From the NCBI RefSeq assembly GCF_025561425.1, contig NZ_CP094824.1:992001-1056000 (forward strand): DNA of 64,000 nt, written 5' to 3'. Shown here one piece after another: positions 1-8,124 of this stretch. A program made the position numbers and the translations under genes. Positions within the stretch are counted from its first letter, which is position 1, and every line of letters starts with the position of its first letter. Source of the DNA: Mammaliicoccus sciuri. Its GTDB lineage: Bacteria > Bacillota > Bacilli > Staphylococcales > Staphylococcaceae. Under the pieces are notes generated by a model. That model searched no databases. It was not told the origin of the DNA and was given only the letters and a program-made list of their open reading frames with translations.

Positions 1-807
1 TTGTCTTTCATATTCAGCCATGACTTTTTCGTAATGTGCATCTCGTTCTTTTAAGAATTTACTATAATTACCGACATACTTTTTAACAGAACCTAAAGCG
101 ACATCATAGACTTGATTGACTATTTTATCTAAAAAGTATCTGTCATGACTGATAATAACAATCGCACCTTTAAAGTGTGTTAAATAATTCTCTAGCCATT
201 CAGTTGTTTCCATATCTAAATGGTTCGTAGGTTCATCGAGTAACAGTAAATCAGGTTCACTTAATAACATTTGAGCCATGGATAATCTTGTTTTTTGCCC
301 GCCACTAAATGATTGAATTTGTCTATCAAAGTCAGATTCTTTAAAATCCAAACCTGTTAATACGGTTTTAATTTTACTTTCGTAATTATAGCCATCTATT
401 AATTCATATTGATTAGATAACGCTTCGTATTGTGACAATTTTTCTTTATATATGTCTTGGTCATACTCATCAGCATGAATACTTAACCAATCTGTTAAAG
501 TTTTCATTTTATCTTCAATATTGATAACGTCTTTAAATGGTTTCTTCATTTCATTCATAACAGTGTCATTAGAATCTAATGTCATTTGTTGAGTAAGGTA
601 TCCCATTGTAACTTGTTTACCTTTAGAAATATTTCCTTCATCATACGATTCGACACCAGCGATGATTTTCATTAATGTTGTTTTTCCCGCGCCATTTCTA
701 CCGACAATAGCGATTCTTTCACCGGTTTTTACTTCGAAATCTACATCAGAAAAGATAACTTTTCCATCATAAGATTTCTCTAATTTATTTATTTGTAAAA
801 GTATCAT
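1..807 (-). CDS. ydiF: ABC-F family ATPase, YdiF-like (5' part; C-terminus beyond window)
   Basis: Partial gene reading leftwards off the window edge; its start ATG is at 807-805 after a good Shine-Dalgarno sequence (GAGGTGTAAAC). The first ATPase domain has Walker A GRNGAGKTT near residue 35, an SGGQK signature, Walker B LLLLDEPTNHLD and an SHDRYF H-loop, followed by the start of the second half. There is no membrane segment, so it belongs to the ABC-F class of soluble, ribosome-associated translation factors or resistance proteins rather than to transporters. It is divergent from rex, as ydiF lies near rex and tat genes in Bacillus subtilis. The family call is firm; the precise role (housekeeping or antibiotic protection) is not decidable from half a protein. 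Confidence 0.85.
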   Translation of the reverse strand, partial: MILLQINKLEKSYDGKVIFSDVDFEVKTGERIAIVGRNGAGKTTLMKIIAGVESYDEGNISKGKQVTMGYLTQQMTLDSNDTVMNEMKKPFKDVINIEDKMKTLTDWLSIHADEYDQDIYKEKLSQYEALSNQYELIDGYNYESKIKTVLTGLDFKESDFDRQIQSFSGGQKTRLSMAQMLLSEPDLLLLDEPTNHLDMETTEWLENYLTHFKGAIVIISHDRYFLDKIVNQVYDVALGSVKKYVGNYSKFLKERDAHYEKVMAEYERQ

Positions 808-854
808 GTTTACACCTCTCTATTAGTTATTATTTTACATGAAAACGAGTGATA

Positions 855-877
855 ATTGTATGTAAATCACATACAAT
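855..877. promoter_or_regulatory. Perfect 9-bp inverted repeat between ydiF and rex
   Basis: ATTGTATGT and ACATACAAT form a perfect inverted repeat around the 5-base spacer aaatc. It lies in the 160-bp divergent intergenic region, upstream of the rex -10 box. It does not match the Rex consensus (TTGTGAA-N4-TTCACAA) well, so the cognate regulator is unknown. Confidence 0.45.
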
Positions 878-907
878 ATTTATATAGTTATTTTACGTGA
901 AGTTTGT

Positions 908-942
908 TATAATTAAGCCATTAGATGTGAACGCAATCACAT
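908..942 (+). promoter_or_regulatory. rex promoter -10 box and Rex-type operator
   Basis: TATAAT at 908-913 is a plausible -10 box with no strong -35. Just downstream, ATGTGA (925-930) and TCACAT (937-942) form a perfect inverted repeat with a 6-base centre, acgcaa. This 18-bp site matches the inner TGTGAA...TCACA part of the Rex operator. Placed between the -10 box and the rex start, it suggests autorepression relieved by a high NADH/NAD ratio. Confidence 0.6.
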
Positions 943-969
943 TATTTTATATTGGAAAAGGTGAGGATT

Positions 970-1602
970 TTGGCAAAGAATGATGTGAAGATCCCTAAAG
1001 CAACTTTGAAACGTTTGCCTCTTTATTATAGATTTGTTAGCACATTGCATAATTCTGGCATAGATCGTGTTTCATCGAAAGAATTAAGTGAAGGACTTAA
1101 AATTGATTCAGCTACTATTCGTCGAGATTTTTCGTATTTTGGTGAATTAGGTAAAAAGGGTTATGGTTACAATATTAGTTATTTACTTAAATTTTTTAGA
1201 ACAACGCTTGAACAAGATGATATGACTAAAGTCGCAATCGTTGGTGTTGGTAATTTAGGTACTGCACTTGTGAATTATAACTTTACTGTTAATGATAGAA
1301 TGCAAATTGTAGCTGCTTTTGATCAATCAGAAGATATCATTGGAAGTATGGTTGGTAAATTAACTGTGGATAGTATGGATGATTTTGAAAAGGTAGTTGA
1401 AGAAGTAGGTATACAAGTTGTAATATTAACAGTACCACAACAAGCAGCTCAAAAAGTTGCGGATCGTATAACATCTTCGGGTATTACTGGTATTTTGAAT
1501 TTTACACCTCAAAGAATAAATGTACCTGAGAAAGTGCAGGTTCATCATATAGATTTAGGAATTGAATTACAATCTTTAATCTTCTTTATGAAGAATCAAT
1601 AG
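970..1602 (+). CDS. rex: Redox-sensing transcriptional repressor Rex
   Basis: A 210-residue homodimeric repressor that senses the NADH/NAD ratio and controls fermentation and anaerobic genes. The N-terminal winged helix contains the family motif [15 protein letters not shown] and the C-terminal Rossmann domain has the GVGNLG dinucleotide-binding turn. It ends in [14 protein letters not shown], typical of staphylococcal Rex. I chose the TTG at 970 because AAAAGGTGAGG lies about 7 bases upstream and the resulting start ([15 protein letters not shown]) aligns with known Rex proteins. An upstream TTG at 952 would add six residues with no ribosome site. tatA follows after 11 bases, so the genes may be cotranscribed. 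Confidence 0.95.
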   Translation: MAKNDVKIPKATLKRLPLYYRFVSTLHNSGIDRVSSKELSEGLKIDSATIRRDFSYFGELGKKGYGYNISYLLKFFRTTLEQDDMTKVAIVGVGNLGTALVNYNFTVNDRMQIVAAFDQSEDIIGSMVGKLTVDSMDDFEKVVEEVGIQVVILTVPQQAAQKVADRITSSGITGILNFTPQRINVPEKVQVHHIDLGIELQSLIFFMKNQ

Positions 1603-1613
1603 GAGGGTATCAA

Positions 1614-1838
1614 ATGGAAGCTTTAATGTTTATTAACACACTTGGTATTTCAGGACCAGTCAGTTTATTATTTATAGGGGTAGTTGCATTAATTATATTT
1701 GGACCAAAGAAATTACCACAATTCGGTAGAGCAATGGGTTCAACTTTGAAAGAATTTAAAGATGCAACTGATGGCATGACAAACTTTGATGAGAAGAAAA
1801 GCACTCCAGAAGATGGCAAAGATAAAGAAGTTAAATAG
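1614..1838 (+). CDS. tatA: Sec-independent translocase subunit TatA
   Basis: A 74-residue pore-forming subunit of the twin-arginine translocase, which exports folded proteins. It has a short periplasm-facing N-terminus, one transmembrane helix (about residues 12-28), the FGPKKLP hinge and an amphipathic helix ([16 protein letters not shown]). A hydrophilic acidic tail follows. An AGGAGGG ribosome site overlaps the rex stop region, implying coupling to rex. The pair tatA/tatC, without tatB, is the minimal Gram-positive Tat system. Staphylococcal Tat is known to export the iron-dependent peroxidase FepB, but fep genes are not next to it here. Confidence 0.93.
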   Translation: MEALMFINTLGISGPVSLLFIGVVALIIFGPKKLPQFGRAMGSTLKEFKDATDGMTNFDEKKSTPEDGKDKEVK

Positions 1839-1865
1839 AATTTTATTTAACAGATGTTCCCAAGA

Positions 1866-1895
1866 ATGTGGCGGGTTTCCTGCCACATCTTTTTT
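1866..1895 (+). terminator. Intrinsic terminator between tatA and tatC
   Basis: A 10-bp stem (1866-1875 with 1879-1888, one G-T pair) and a 3-base loop are followed by TCTTTTTT. It sits inside the tatA-tatC gap, so tatC may be expressed at a lower level than tatA by partial read-through, which fits the excess of TatA over TatC in the complex. Confidence 0.75.
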
Positions 1896-1912
1896 AGATT
1901 GGAGGTAAGACG

Positions 1913-2692
1913 GTGGATAAAGACAATTTAACATTTGTCGAACACTTAGAAGAACTTCGTGGACGTATTATGATCATTGCATATTTCCTTATTGGTGGTC
2001 TCATCGTTGGCTTTTTCGTAGCTAAACCCGTTATTTTTTATATAACAAATGATGATTTTACACAAACATTAGAACTCAATGCATTTAGAATAACGGATCC
2101 ATTAACGATATACATAACAATGATAATTGTAATTGCATTTATCATAGTATCGCCTGTCATTTTATATGAATTATGGGCATTTATATCTCCAGGTTTACAT
2201 CCGAAAGAACAAAAAGTGACATTAAGTTATATACCATTTAGTTTGATTTTATTTGTAGGTGGTTTATTATTCTCATACTTTGTGATTTTTCCATATTTAA
2301 TTTCGTTCACAATGGGATTAGCCGATGATATGGGGATTAAGCAAACAATCGGGATTAAAGAGTACTTTAGTGAAATGTTTAAATTTACAATACCATTCGG
2401 ATTTGTCTTTCAATTACCAATTTTATTACTATTTTTAACGCGATTAGGTATCGTTACACCGATGTTTTTAAAGAAAAATAGAAAATATGCGTATTTTATT
2501 TTACTTGTTGTGGCTGCATTAATCGCGCCACCTGACTTTATGACACATATGTTGTTTACTTTACCAATGATTTTACTTTATGAAATCAGCATTGTAATTT
2601 CAAAAATAGGCTATAAAAAATATTTAAAAGCAGAGCAAAAATTAATGGAAGAAGAACTTGGGATGGATGAAGAAGATAAGGAGCAGCTGTAG
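1913..2692 (+). CDS. tatC: Sec-independent translocase subunit TatC
   Basis: A 259-residue polytopic membrane protein with about six transmembrane helices, the receptor for twin-arginine signal peptides. The N-terminus DNLTFVEHLEELRGRI is the conserved TatC cytoplasmic region. The YELWAFISPGLHPKEQ loop and the downstream AP-DFMT motif are also typical. It starts with GTG at 1913, 7 bases after a strong TTGGAGGTAAG. The C-terminus is an acidic tail. It forms the Tat pair with tatA. Confidence 0.95.
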   Translation: MDKDNLTFVEHLEELRGRIMIIAYFLIGGLIVGFFVAKPVIFYITNDDFTQTLELNAFRITDPLTIYITMIIVIAFIIVSPVILYELWAFISPGLHPKEQKVTLSYIPFSLILFVGGLLFSYFVIFPYLISFTMGLADDMGIKQTIGIKEYFSEMFKFTIPFGFVFQLPILLLFLTRLGIVTPMFLKKNRKYAYFILLVVAALIAPPDFMTHMLFTLPMILLYEISIVISKIGYKKYLKAEQKLMEEELGMDEEDKEQL

Positions 2693-2714
2693 CTTAATGC
2701 TATGGCTGTTTTTT
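2684..2714 (+). terminator. Terminator overlapping the tatC stop
   Basis: CAGC...GCTG and TAGC...GCTA pair as a stepped stem around TTAAT, followed by TTTTTT. The stem includes the last codons and stop of tatC. Confidence 0.6.
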
Positions 2715-2776
2715 GAATTGTCTGATATTTGTAATCAAATGTTAACTTGAATATGTGTCGTATATGATATATTATT

Positions 2777-2799
2777 ATTCCTATCATTGTAATAGGAAT
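2777..2799. promoter_or_regulatory. Inverted repeat in the tsuA promoter region (candidate operator)
   Basis: ATTCCTAT and ATAGGAAT form a perfect 8-bp inverted repeat with a 7-base centre. It lies just after an AT-rich -10-like stretch (tatgatatatt) and just before the tsuA ribosome site, a good position for a repressor. It differs from the C-rich CsoR/CstR sites known for sulfur genes, so the regulator is unknown. Confidence 0.4.
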
Positions 2800-2813
2800 A
2801 AGGAGTTGTTTAT

Positions 2814-3881
2814 ATGGTTTGGATGATTATAAGTGGACTTATAGTCGGAATATTACTTGGCTTTGTTATGCAAAGAACGCGTTTTTGTTTAACGGGCGGT
2901 TTTAGAGATATGTATGTACAGAAAAATAATAAAATGTTTTATGCTTTATTAATTGCGATCTCTATTCAAAGTATTGGATTATTTACACTAGTAGGATTAG
3001 GCGTATTTAAGTTAGAAGCAGAAACATTCCCATTAGTAGGTACGATATTTGGATCATTTGTATTTGGTATCGGAATTATCTTAGCTGGTGGATGTGCGAC
3101 TGGGACTTGGTACAGAGCAGGCGAAGGCTTAATTGGAAGCTGGATAGCATTAGTATTATATGGTGTAACAGCAGCAATTATGAAATCTGGACCATTAAAC
3201 CCTGTTCAAGAAAAAATTAATTCATATAGTGTCGTTAACTCAAATATGGCAGAAACACTTAATGTACCTGTATGGGTATTGATTGCTATTTTAGTGATTG
3301 TTACAGTTTATTTTGTGACAAAGACTCTAAAAAAACCAAAAGTAGCAATTCCTCAATTAAAACAAAAATATACAGGCATTCGTCATATCTTATTTGAAAA
3401 AAGATATCACCCATTTGCAGCTGCTATTGCAGTAGGGATAATAGCTTTAATTGCTTGGCCAATGAGTGCTTCAACAGGAAGAATTGCTGGCCTTGGTATT
3501 ACAACACCTTCAGCAAATATCGTACAATACTTAGTTACAGGTGATGCTTCATTTATAAACTGGGGTGTATTTTTAGTACTTGGTATATTTATCGGTTCAT
3601 ATATTGCTGCAAAAGGTTCAAGAGAATTCAAATGGAGAATGCCAGATACTAAAACTATAAGAAACAGTGTTATCGGTGGTGCTTGCATGGGTGTTGGTGC
3701 ATCATTAGCAGGTGGATGTTCAATCGGTAATGGTTTAGTTTCAACAGCAGCTATGAGTTGGCAAGGTTGGGTTGCTTTACCATCAATGATCGTTGGTGCA
3801 TGGTTTATGAGTTATTTCATCTTTGTTAAACCTAGAAAAGCAAGACAAACTAAGACAAAAGTAAGTACACAAAGTATTTAA
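2814..3881 (+). CDS. tsuA: YeeE/YedE family thiosulfate transporter, TsuA-like
   Basis: A 355-residue inner-membrane protein made of two pseudo-repeats of the sulf_transp fold. The family cysteines are visible: MQRTRFCLTGGFRD near residue 20, AGGCATGTWYRAGEG near 95 and AGGCSIGNGL near 295. In characterised TsuA these relay thiosulfate across the membrane. An AGGAG ribosome site precedes the ATG. The next gene, 18 bases on, encodes the TusA-like partner TsuB, so the pair is an operon for inorganic sulfur uptake feeding cysteine synthesis. Substrate is inferred from family and partner. Confidence 0.82.
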   Translation: MVWMIISGLIVGILLGFVMQRTRFCLTGGFRDMYVQKNNKMFYALLIAISIQSIGLFTLVGLGVFKLEAETFPLVGTIFGSFVFGIGIILAGGCATGTWYRAGEGLIGSWIALVLYGVTAAIMKSGPLNPVQEKINSYSVVNSNMAETLNVPVWVLIAILVIVTVYFVTKTLKKPKVAIPQLKQKYTGIRHILFEKRYHPFAAAIAVGIIALIAWPMSASTGRIAGLGITTPSANIVQYLVTGDASFINWGVFLVLGIFIGSYIAAKGSREFKWRMPDTKTIRNSVIGGACMGVGASLAGGCSIGNGLVSTAAMSWQGWVALPSMIVGAWFMSYFIFVKPRKARQTKTKVSTQSI

Positions 3882-3899
3882 TAAAAGGAGTCAATATAT

Positions 3900-4124
3900 A
3901 TGGTACATGAATTAGGTACAGTAGGAATGGTATGTCCATTCCCATTAATAGAAGCACAAAATAAAATGGATGAATTACAAGTAGGCGAACAATTGAAAAT
4001 TGATTTTGATTGCACGCAAGCGACAGAAGCACTTCCAAATTGGGCAGCAGAAAATGGCTATCCAGTTACGAATTATGAACAACTTGGAGATGCTTCATGG
4101 ACAATAACGATTGAAAAACAATAA
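3900..4124 (+). CDS. tsuB: TusA-family sulfurtransferase, TsuB-like
   Basis: A 74-residue cytoplasmic protein of the TusA/YeeD fold. The catalytic Cys lies in the GMVCPFPLIEAQNKM motif (CPxP form, residues 11-14), which carries sulfur as a persulfide or helps split thiosulfate arriving through TsuA. A second cysteine (DFDCTQA) lies in the middle. Ribosome site AAAGGAG; cotranscribed with tsuA; ends before a strong terminator. Confidence 0.85.
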   Translation: MVHELGTVGMVCPFPLIEAQNKMDELQVGEQLKIDFDCTQATEALPNWAAENGYPVTNYEQLGDASWTITIEKQ

Positions 4125-4133
4125 ATTACATTT

Positions 4134-4178
4134 AACCTAGAAACAAAGACATTAGGCTTTGTTTCTAGGTTTTTTTGT
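4134..4178 (+). terminator. Strong intrinsic terminator after tsuB
   Basis: A 15-bp perfect stem (4134-4148 with 4157-4171) with an 8-base loop, followed by TTTTTTTG. Confidence 0.9.
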
Positions 4179-4205
4179 TTAAAGCTGTATTTTATTTATA
4201 AAGAA

Positions 4206-4220
4206 TTGGAAACGGTTTTA
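4206..4220. promoter_or_regulatory. CcpA cre-like site upstream of scrR
   Basis: TTGGAAACGGTTTTA matches 14 of 15 positions of WTGNAANCGNWNNCW, the catabolite-responsive element. It is 30 bp before the scrR start, consistent with glucose repression of the sucrose genes. It could also be bound by ScrR itself, since LacI-family sites are similar. Confidence 0.6.
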
Positions 4221-4250
4221 TGATAAAATGAATGACTGAGAGGTGTATAC

Positions 4251-5204
4251 ATGAAGACAATTAAAGATATTGCTAATATGGCAGGTGTTTCTAAAAGTAC
4301 AGTTTCAAGATATTTAAATGGCGGCTCCATTAGTAAAAGTACAAAAGAAAAAATACATAAAGTAGTAGAAGAAACAGGATATAAACCGAATCAATTTGCA
4401 CAAAGTTTAAAGGCTAAGAGAACAGGTCTGATCGGTGCAATTGTACCTAGGCTAGATTCATATGCAACGACTGAAACGTTAAAAGGTATTGAAACAACTT
4501 TACTTAAACAAAATGTCCAAACAATGATTGTGAATACAGATTTATCAAAAGATAGAGAAATTGATTCTATTTATATGTTAGCTAAGCGTAAAGTGGATGG
4601 CATTATTTTGATGGCAACGAACATTTCTGAAGAACATATGAAAGCAATTGAGTCAGTTGAATGTCCAATTGTTATTGTTGGTCAATCGCATGAATCACTA
4701 TTGTCGATTGTTCATGATGATTTCCAAGCAGGTAATCAAGTAGCACAATGGCTATTGAAACATCAAAAGCACAATATTACATATATCGGTGTTTCTGAAC
4801 ATGACATTGCAGTTGGTAAGACGAGAAAAGAAGGTTTGTTTATTCCACTAAAGGATCAAGGCATCAAACCAACATTTATTGAAAGTAGTTTCAGTATTAA
4901 AGATGCTCAGATATTGGGTAATGACATTAAGTTGAGAGAAGACGAAGTTATTGTCGCAGCTACTGATAATATAGCATTAGGTATATACCATACACTTTTA
5001 AAAAGAGAAGTTGATATGCCAACGATTATTGGATTTGGCGGAAATAAGATGACAGAAATTGTGGCACCACATATTGGTACTGTAAAGTTTAACTATTATT
5101 TAGCTGGTGAGACAGCTGTTCATGTATTAAATAAAAGTATTAATCACGAAACGGTAGAAAAATTAAATATTATTGAAACACAATTTGAATGGTTAAAAAA
5201 TTAA
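4251..5204 (+). CDS. scrR: LacI-family sucrose operon repressor
   Basis: A 317-residue regulator. The N-terminal LacI helix-turn-helix reads IKDIANMAGVSKSTVSRYLNG and the hinge helix region is PNQFAQSLKAKRTGLIG. The rest is a periplasmic-binding-protein-like effector domain. It is immediately followed by scrB, as in staphylococci where ScrR represses sucrose PTS and hydrolase genes. An AGAGGTG ribosome site lies before the ATG. Effector specificity is inferred from the neighbour. Confidence 0.88.
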   Translation: MKTIKDIANMAGVSKSTVSRYLNGGSISKSTKEKIHKVVEETGYKPNQFAQSLKAKRTGLIGAIVPRLDSYATTETLKGIETTLLKQNVQTMIVNTDLSKDREIDSIYMLAKRKVDGIILMATNISEEHMKAIESVECPIVIVGQSHESLLSIVHDDFQAGNQVAQWLLKHQKHNITYIGVSEHDIAVGKTRKEGLFIPLKDQGIKPTFIESSFSIKDAQILGNDIKLREDEVIVAATDNIALGIYHTLLKREVDMPTIIGFGGNKMTEIVAPHIGTVKFNYYLAGETAVHVLNKSINHETVEKLNIIETQFEWLKN

Positions 5205-5226
5205 GCCTTTCAAGTATGCTAAAATA

Positions 5227-5244
5227 TATATTATGGGACCGGTC
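5227..5244 (+). promoter_or_regulatory. scrB promoter -10 region with palindromic operator
   Basis: A TATATT-like -10 box lies right after scrR and is followed by the perfect palindrome GACCGGTC at 5237-5244. A repressor bound here would block the start of scrB transcription; ScrR is the obvious candidate. Confidence 0.45.
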
Positions 5245-5269
5245 TAAATCGGATGTAAGGAGAATGATA

Positions 5270-6751
5270 ATGGTAAATTGGACACGAGAAGAAAGATATA
5301 AAAAATTATCAGACATATCTGATGAAGCATACAATGAATTAATAGATAAAGTAAATGCATCAAAATGGCGTCAAACTTTTCATATTCAACCAAAAACAGG
5401 GTTGTTAAATGATCCAAATGGTTTGGTTTATCATAATGGCGTTTATCATATATTTCATCAATGGTTTCCGCTTGGTGCAGTACATGGTTTGAAGTATTGG
5501 TATCATTATACAAGTAAAGATTTATTAGAATTCAAAGATGAGGGAATCGCTTTAGCGCCTGATACAGAATATGATAGTCACGGTGTATATTCGGGTAGTG
5601 CTTTTGACTATAGTGGCAAGTTATATTTAATGTATACGGGAAATGTACGTAATGAAAATTGGGATCGTAAATCTGTCCAAATGATTGCAGAACAATTAGA
5701 GGATGGTACTTTTAAAAAGTTTGATCAACCAGCTATTTCAAACAAGCCAGAAGGATATACTGAACATTTTAGAGACCCTAAAGTATGGTTTGAGAATGGA
5801 AAATACTATGCAATATTTGGGATTCAAAGAGAGAATGAAACAGGTACAGCTGTTATATATGAATCTGAAAATATTCAAGATTGGACCTTTAAAGGCGAAA
5901 TTGAAACACAACTGCAAAACTTCGGTTATATGTGGGAATGTCCAGATTTATTTAAGTTAAATGATAAAGATGTATTTATCTTTTCACCTCAAGGTATTGA
6001 AGCGGAAAATAACCAATTCGAGAACATCTATCAATCTGGTTATTTAATTGGTGATTTTGATATAGAATCGTTAAAGTTTGAGCATCAGAATTTTGTTGAA
6101 TTAGACCAAGGATTTGACTTTTATGCACCACAAACATTTTTAGATGAACATGGTGAAAGAATTTTAATTGGTTGGATGGGTCTTCCTGAAATAGATTATG
6201 CTACAGATGAAGAAGGTTGGGCACATTGTTTAACGATTCCAAGAGTGCTCACAATTGAAGATGATAAACTGAAACAAAGACCTATAAAAGCATTAGAAAA
6301 ATTAAGAACAAATAAAGAAACTGCTGAAGGTTATGCTAATAAACATTCAGTTAAACTTCATCCATATGAAGGTAAACAATTTGAATTAATGATTGAGATA
6401 CTAGAGAATGAAGCTAGTGAAATATACTTTGATTTAAGAGTTTCTAAAAAATGTTCAACGCAAATTATTTATAATACACGTTCTAAACAACTTACTTTAG
6501 ATCGATTTGAAAGTGGTATTGTAAGTGAAGCGGTTGAGAAGACAACTCGTACAACAACTTTAGATAACGACTTAAAAGAATTGAGAATTTATAGCGATAC
6601 ATCTAGTTTAGAAATTTTCGTTAACGATGGAGAAAAAGTATTAACAACGAGAATATTCCCTGATGAAGATGCTGTTAATTTCAGAACTTCTACAGAGTCT
6701 GGACAAGTTTACTTGAAGTTTACGAAATATGACTTACAATTAAAAAATTAA
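5270..6751 (+). CDS. scrB: Sucrose-6-phosphate hydrolase (GH32)
   Basis: A 493-residue cytoplasmic invertase that splits sucrose-6-phosphate from the PTS into glucose-6-phosphate and fructose. All three GH32 acid motifs are present: GLLNDPNG (nucleophile Asp), FRDPKVW (transition-state Asp) and WECPDLF (acid/base Glu). A C-terminal beta-sandwich follows. I place the start at 5270 (MVNWTREERYKK) because AAGGAG lies 7 bases upstream and the length then matches S. aureus ScrB; the longer frame begins inside scrR. No fructokinase or PTS gene is in this window. Confidence 0.95.
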   Translation: MVNWTREERYKKLSDISDEAYNELIDKVNASKWRQTFHIQPKTGLLNDPNGLVYHNGVYHIFHQWFPLGAVHGLKYWYHYTSKDLLEFKDEGIALAPDTEYDSHGVYSGSAFDYSGKLYLMYTGNVRNENWDRKSVQMIAEQLEDGTFKKFDQPAISNKPEGYTEHFRDPKVWFENGKYYAIFGIQRENETGTAVIYESENIQDWTFKGEIETQLQNFGYMWECPDLFKLNDKDVFIFSPQGIEAENNQFENIYQSGYLIGDFDIESLKFEHQNFVELDQGFDFYAPQTFLDEHGERILIGWMGLPEIDYATDEEGWAHCLTIPRVLTIEDDKLKQRPIKALEKLRTNKETAEGYANKHSVKLHPYEGKQFELMIEILENEASEIYFDLRVSKKCSTQIIYNTRSKQLTLDRFESGIVSEAVEKTTRTTTLDNDLKELRIYSDTSSLEIFVNDGEKVLTTRIFPDEDAVNFRTSTESGQVYLKFTKYDLQLKN

Positions 6752-6759
6752 ACGAATAA

Positions 6760-6797
6760 AAACACTTGTTGTTCTAATACAGCAAGTGTTTATTTTA
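6760..6797 (+). terminator. Terminator after scrB
   Basis: A 9-bp stem, AAACACTTG (6760-6768) with CAAGTGTTT (6783-6791), followed by a T-rich tract. Confidence 0.75.
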
Positions 6798-6939
6798 ATA
6801 TCAGTAAATTGTAAGAAATATGAATAAGTTATTACAAAATATTAATTCTGTGTAACATATGACGTACAAGCATAGAAAACAAAGAAACATTCCTTTATAC
6901 TTTAACTATTAATTAATGTAGAGGAGGGGAAGAATTTTT

Positions 6940-7914
6940 ATGAAGATATTTAAAAATGCTATGATTTCAACATTACTTTTATCTTCTATGGCATTTGGAG
7001 TAGCACATGGGAATAATATAGACGCTATAGAAAGCAATGAATCTAGTACAAAAGATACTTCTCCGAACACAACTCAAGAACAATCGAATCAAAATATAGA
7101 AGCACAGCAATCCAATGAAACTGATTCAAATAGCAAAACTGAGGAAACAACTACTGAACCGAAGTCAGAAGAAGATTCAAGCACTGAGGAACAGTCATCA
7201 GAAGAACCGAAGACTGATGAAAAGCCTAGTACAGAGAAGCCATCAACAGAAGAACCAAGCACGGAAGAACCAAGTACAGAAGAGCCAAAGACAGATGATA
7301 AACCAACTTCAGAGGAACCAACAACAGAAGAGCCAAGTACTGAACCAAAATCTGGCGAAAAACCGAGCACGGAAGAAGCTTCAAGTAATGATAACAATCA
7401 TCAAGTACCACCACCGAACCAATCCAATAGTGGGAAACCATCTTCTGAAGAACCTAAAACTAATGAACCAAATTCAAATAGCAATAATGATCAAAATGTA
7501 AATCAATACAAACAAACAATGCCGGCATATCCAAATACAAATGAAGTAGGGGATGGATATTACAATCCGCAAAACACTGATGAAAAAGCGCCTAAATTTA
7601 TACCTGGCCATTCAGAAGCGTATTATAGTAAATTGGATGAAGATGTGTTAGAGCTCGTAACAAGTAAAGTTGGTAGTAGACCTGATTTAGCACAACCAAA
7701 ATTTAAAAAGACTAATAAAACGACAGAAACTACTTCTGTAGATGATGATGATGATACTAAAACAGAAACAACTCAAACTACGACAGAAAGTTTTGAAACA
7801 GCTTCTGACGACAAAGGTGTTTCTAAACCATTCATCATTGGTATATCAATCGCCATCGTACTTGTATTAGGATTCATTATATTATTCATTATGCGAAGAT
7901 TTTCAAAATCATAA
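6940..7914 (+). CDS. sdrH: SdrH-like repeat surface membrane protein
   Basis: A 324-residue type I membrane protein. A signal peptide (about residues 1-24, ending AHG) is followed by a long Ser/Thr/Glu/Pro/Lys repeat stalk (about 35-160) built on units such as PSTEEPSTEEPKTDDKP. A conserved block follows (about 185-260), then an acidic linker, and one transmembrane helix (about 295-318) with a basic tail. There is no LPXTG. The YYSKLDEDVLELVTSKVGSRPDL block resembles the C-terminal region of S. aureus SdrH, which is the basis for the name. In S. aureus sdrH neighbours mroQ; here it is 7 kb away, separated by IS elements and two genes. Ribosome site GGAGGGG. Confidence 0.75.
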   Translation: MKIFKNAMISTLLLSSMAFGVAHGNNIDAIESNESSTKDTSPNTTQEQSNQNIEAQQSNETDSNSKTEETTTEPKSEEDSSTEEQSSEEPKTDEKPSTEKPSTEEPSTEEPSTEEPKTDDKPTSEEPTTEEPSTEPKSGEKPSTEEASSNDNNHQVPPPNQSNSGKPSSEEPKTNEPNSNSNNDQNVNQYKQTMPAYPNTNEVGDGYYNPQNTDEKAPKFIPGHSEAYYSKLDEDVLELVTSKVGSRPDLAQPKFKKTNKTTETTSVDDDDDTKTETTQTTTESFETASDDKGVSKPFIIGISIAIVLVLGFIILFIMRRFSKS

Positions 7915-7927
7915 ATAAAATAAAAGT

Positions 7928-7960
7928 GAGTCTGGGACAGTAATGTTCTAGACTCTTTTT
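7928..7960 (+). terminator. Terminator after sdrH
   Basis: GAGTCT (7928-7933) pairs with AGACTC (7950-7955), followed by TTTTT. It resembles the GAGACTGGGA-type terminators seen elsewhere in this window. Confidence 0.65.
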
Positions 7961-7984
7961 CGTATTTTTAGAAATAGGGAGGTC

Positions 7985-8124
7985 TGAATATTGCAAGTGA
8001 GGCGCGACTAGCAATGTTCAGGACCTCGTATTTATCAAGACAGCCCAAACAAGATAAATAGGAGATTTGTATTTATCAAGACTGGCGAAACAAGATAAAT
8101 AAGCGCGTTGTATTTATCAAGACT
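7985..8124. repeat. 41-bp hairpin repeat array, left part
   Basis: Units start at 8028, 8069 and 8110, exactly 41 bp apart; the last is interrupted by the IS at 8124. Each unit reads GTATTTATC, a 15-16 base loop (AAGACTNGNGAAACAA), then GATAAATA, so it folds into a hairpin. A diverged unit just before (about 7985-8027) keeps the fold with different arms (GAATATTGC with GCAATGTTC). No coding potential is seen. Confidence 0.85.

Noticed and set aside
7089-7441. Open frames antisense or in another frame to the sdrH repeat stalk
   Set aside because: They follow from the low-complexity Ser/Thr/Glu/Pro repeats; no ribosome sites and implausible proteins.
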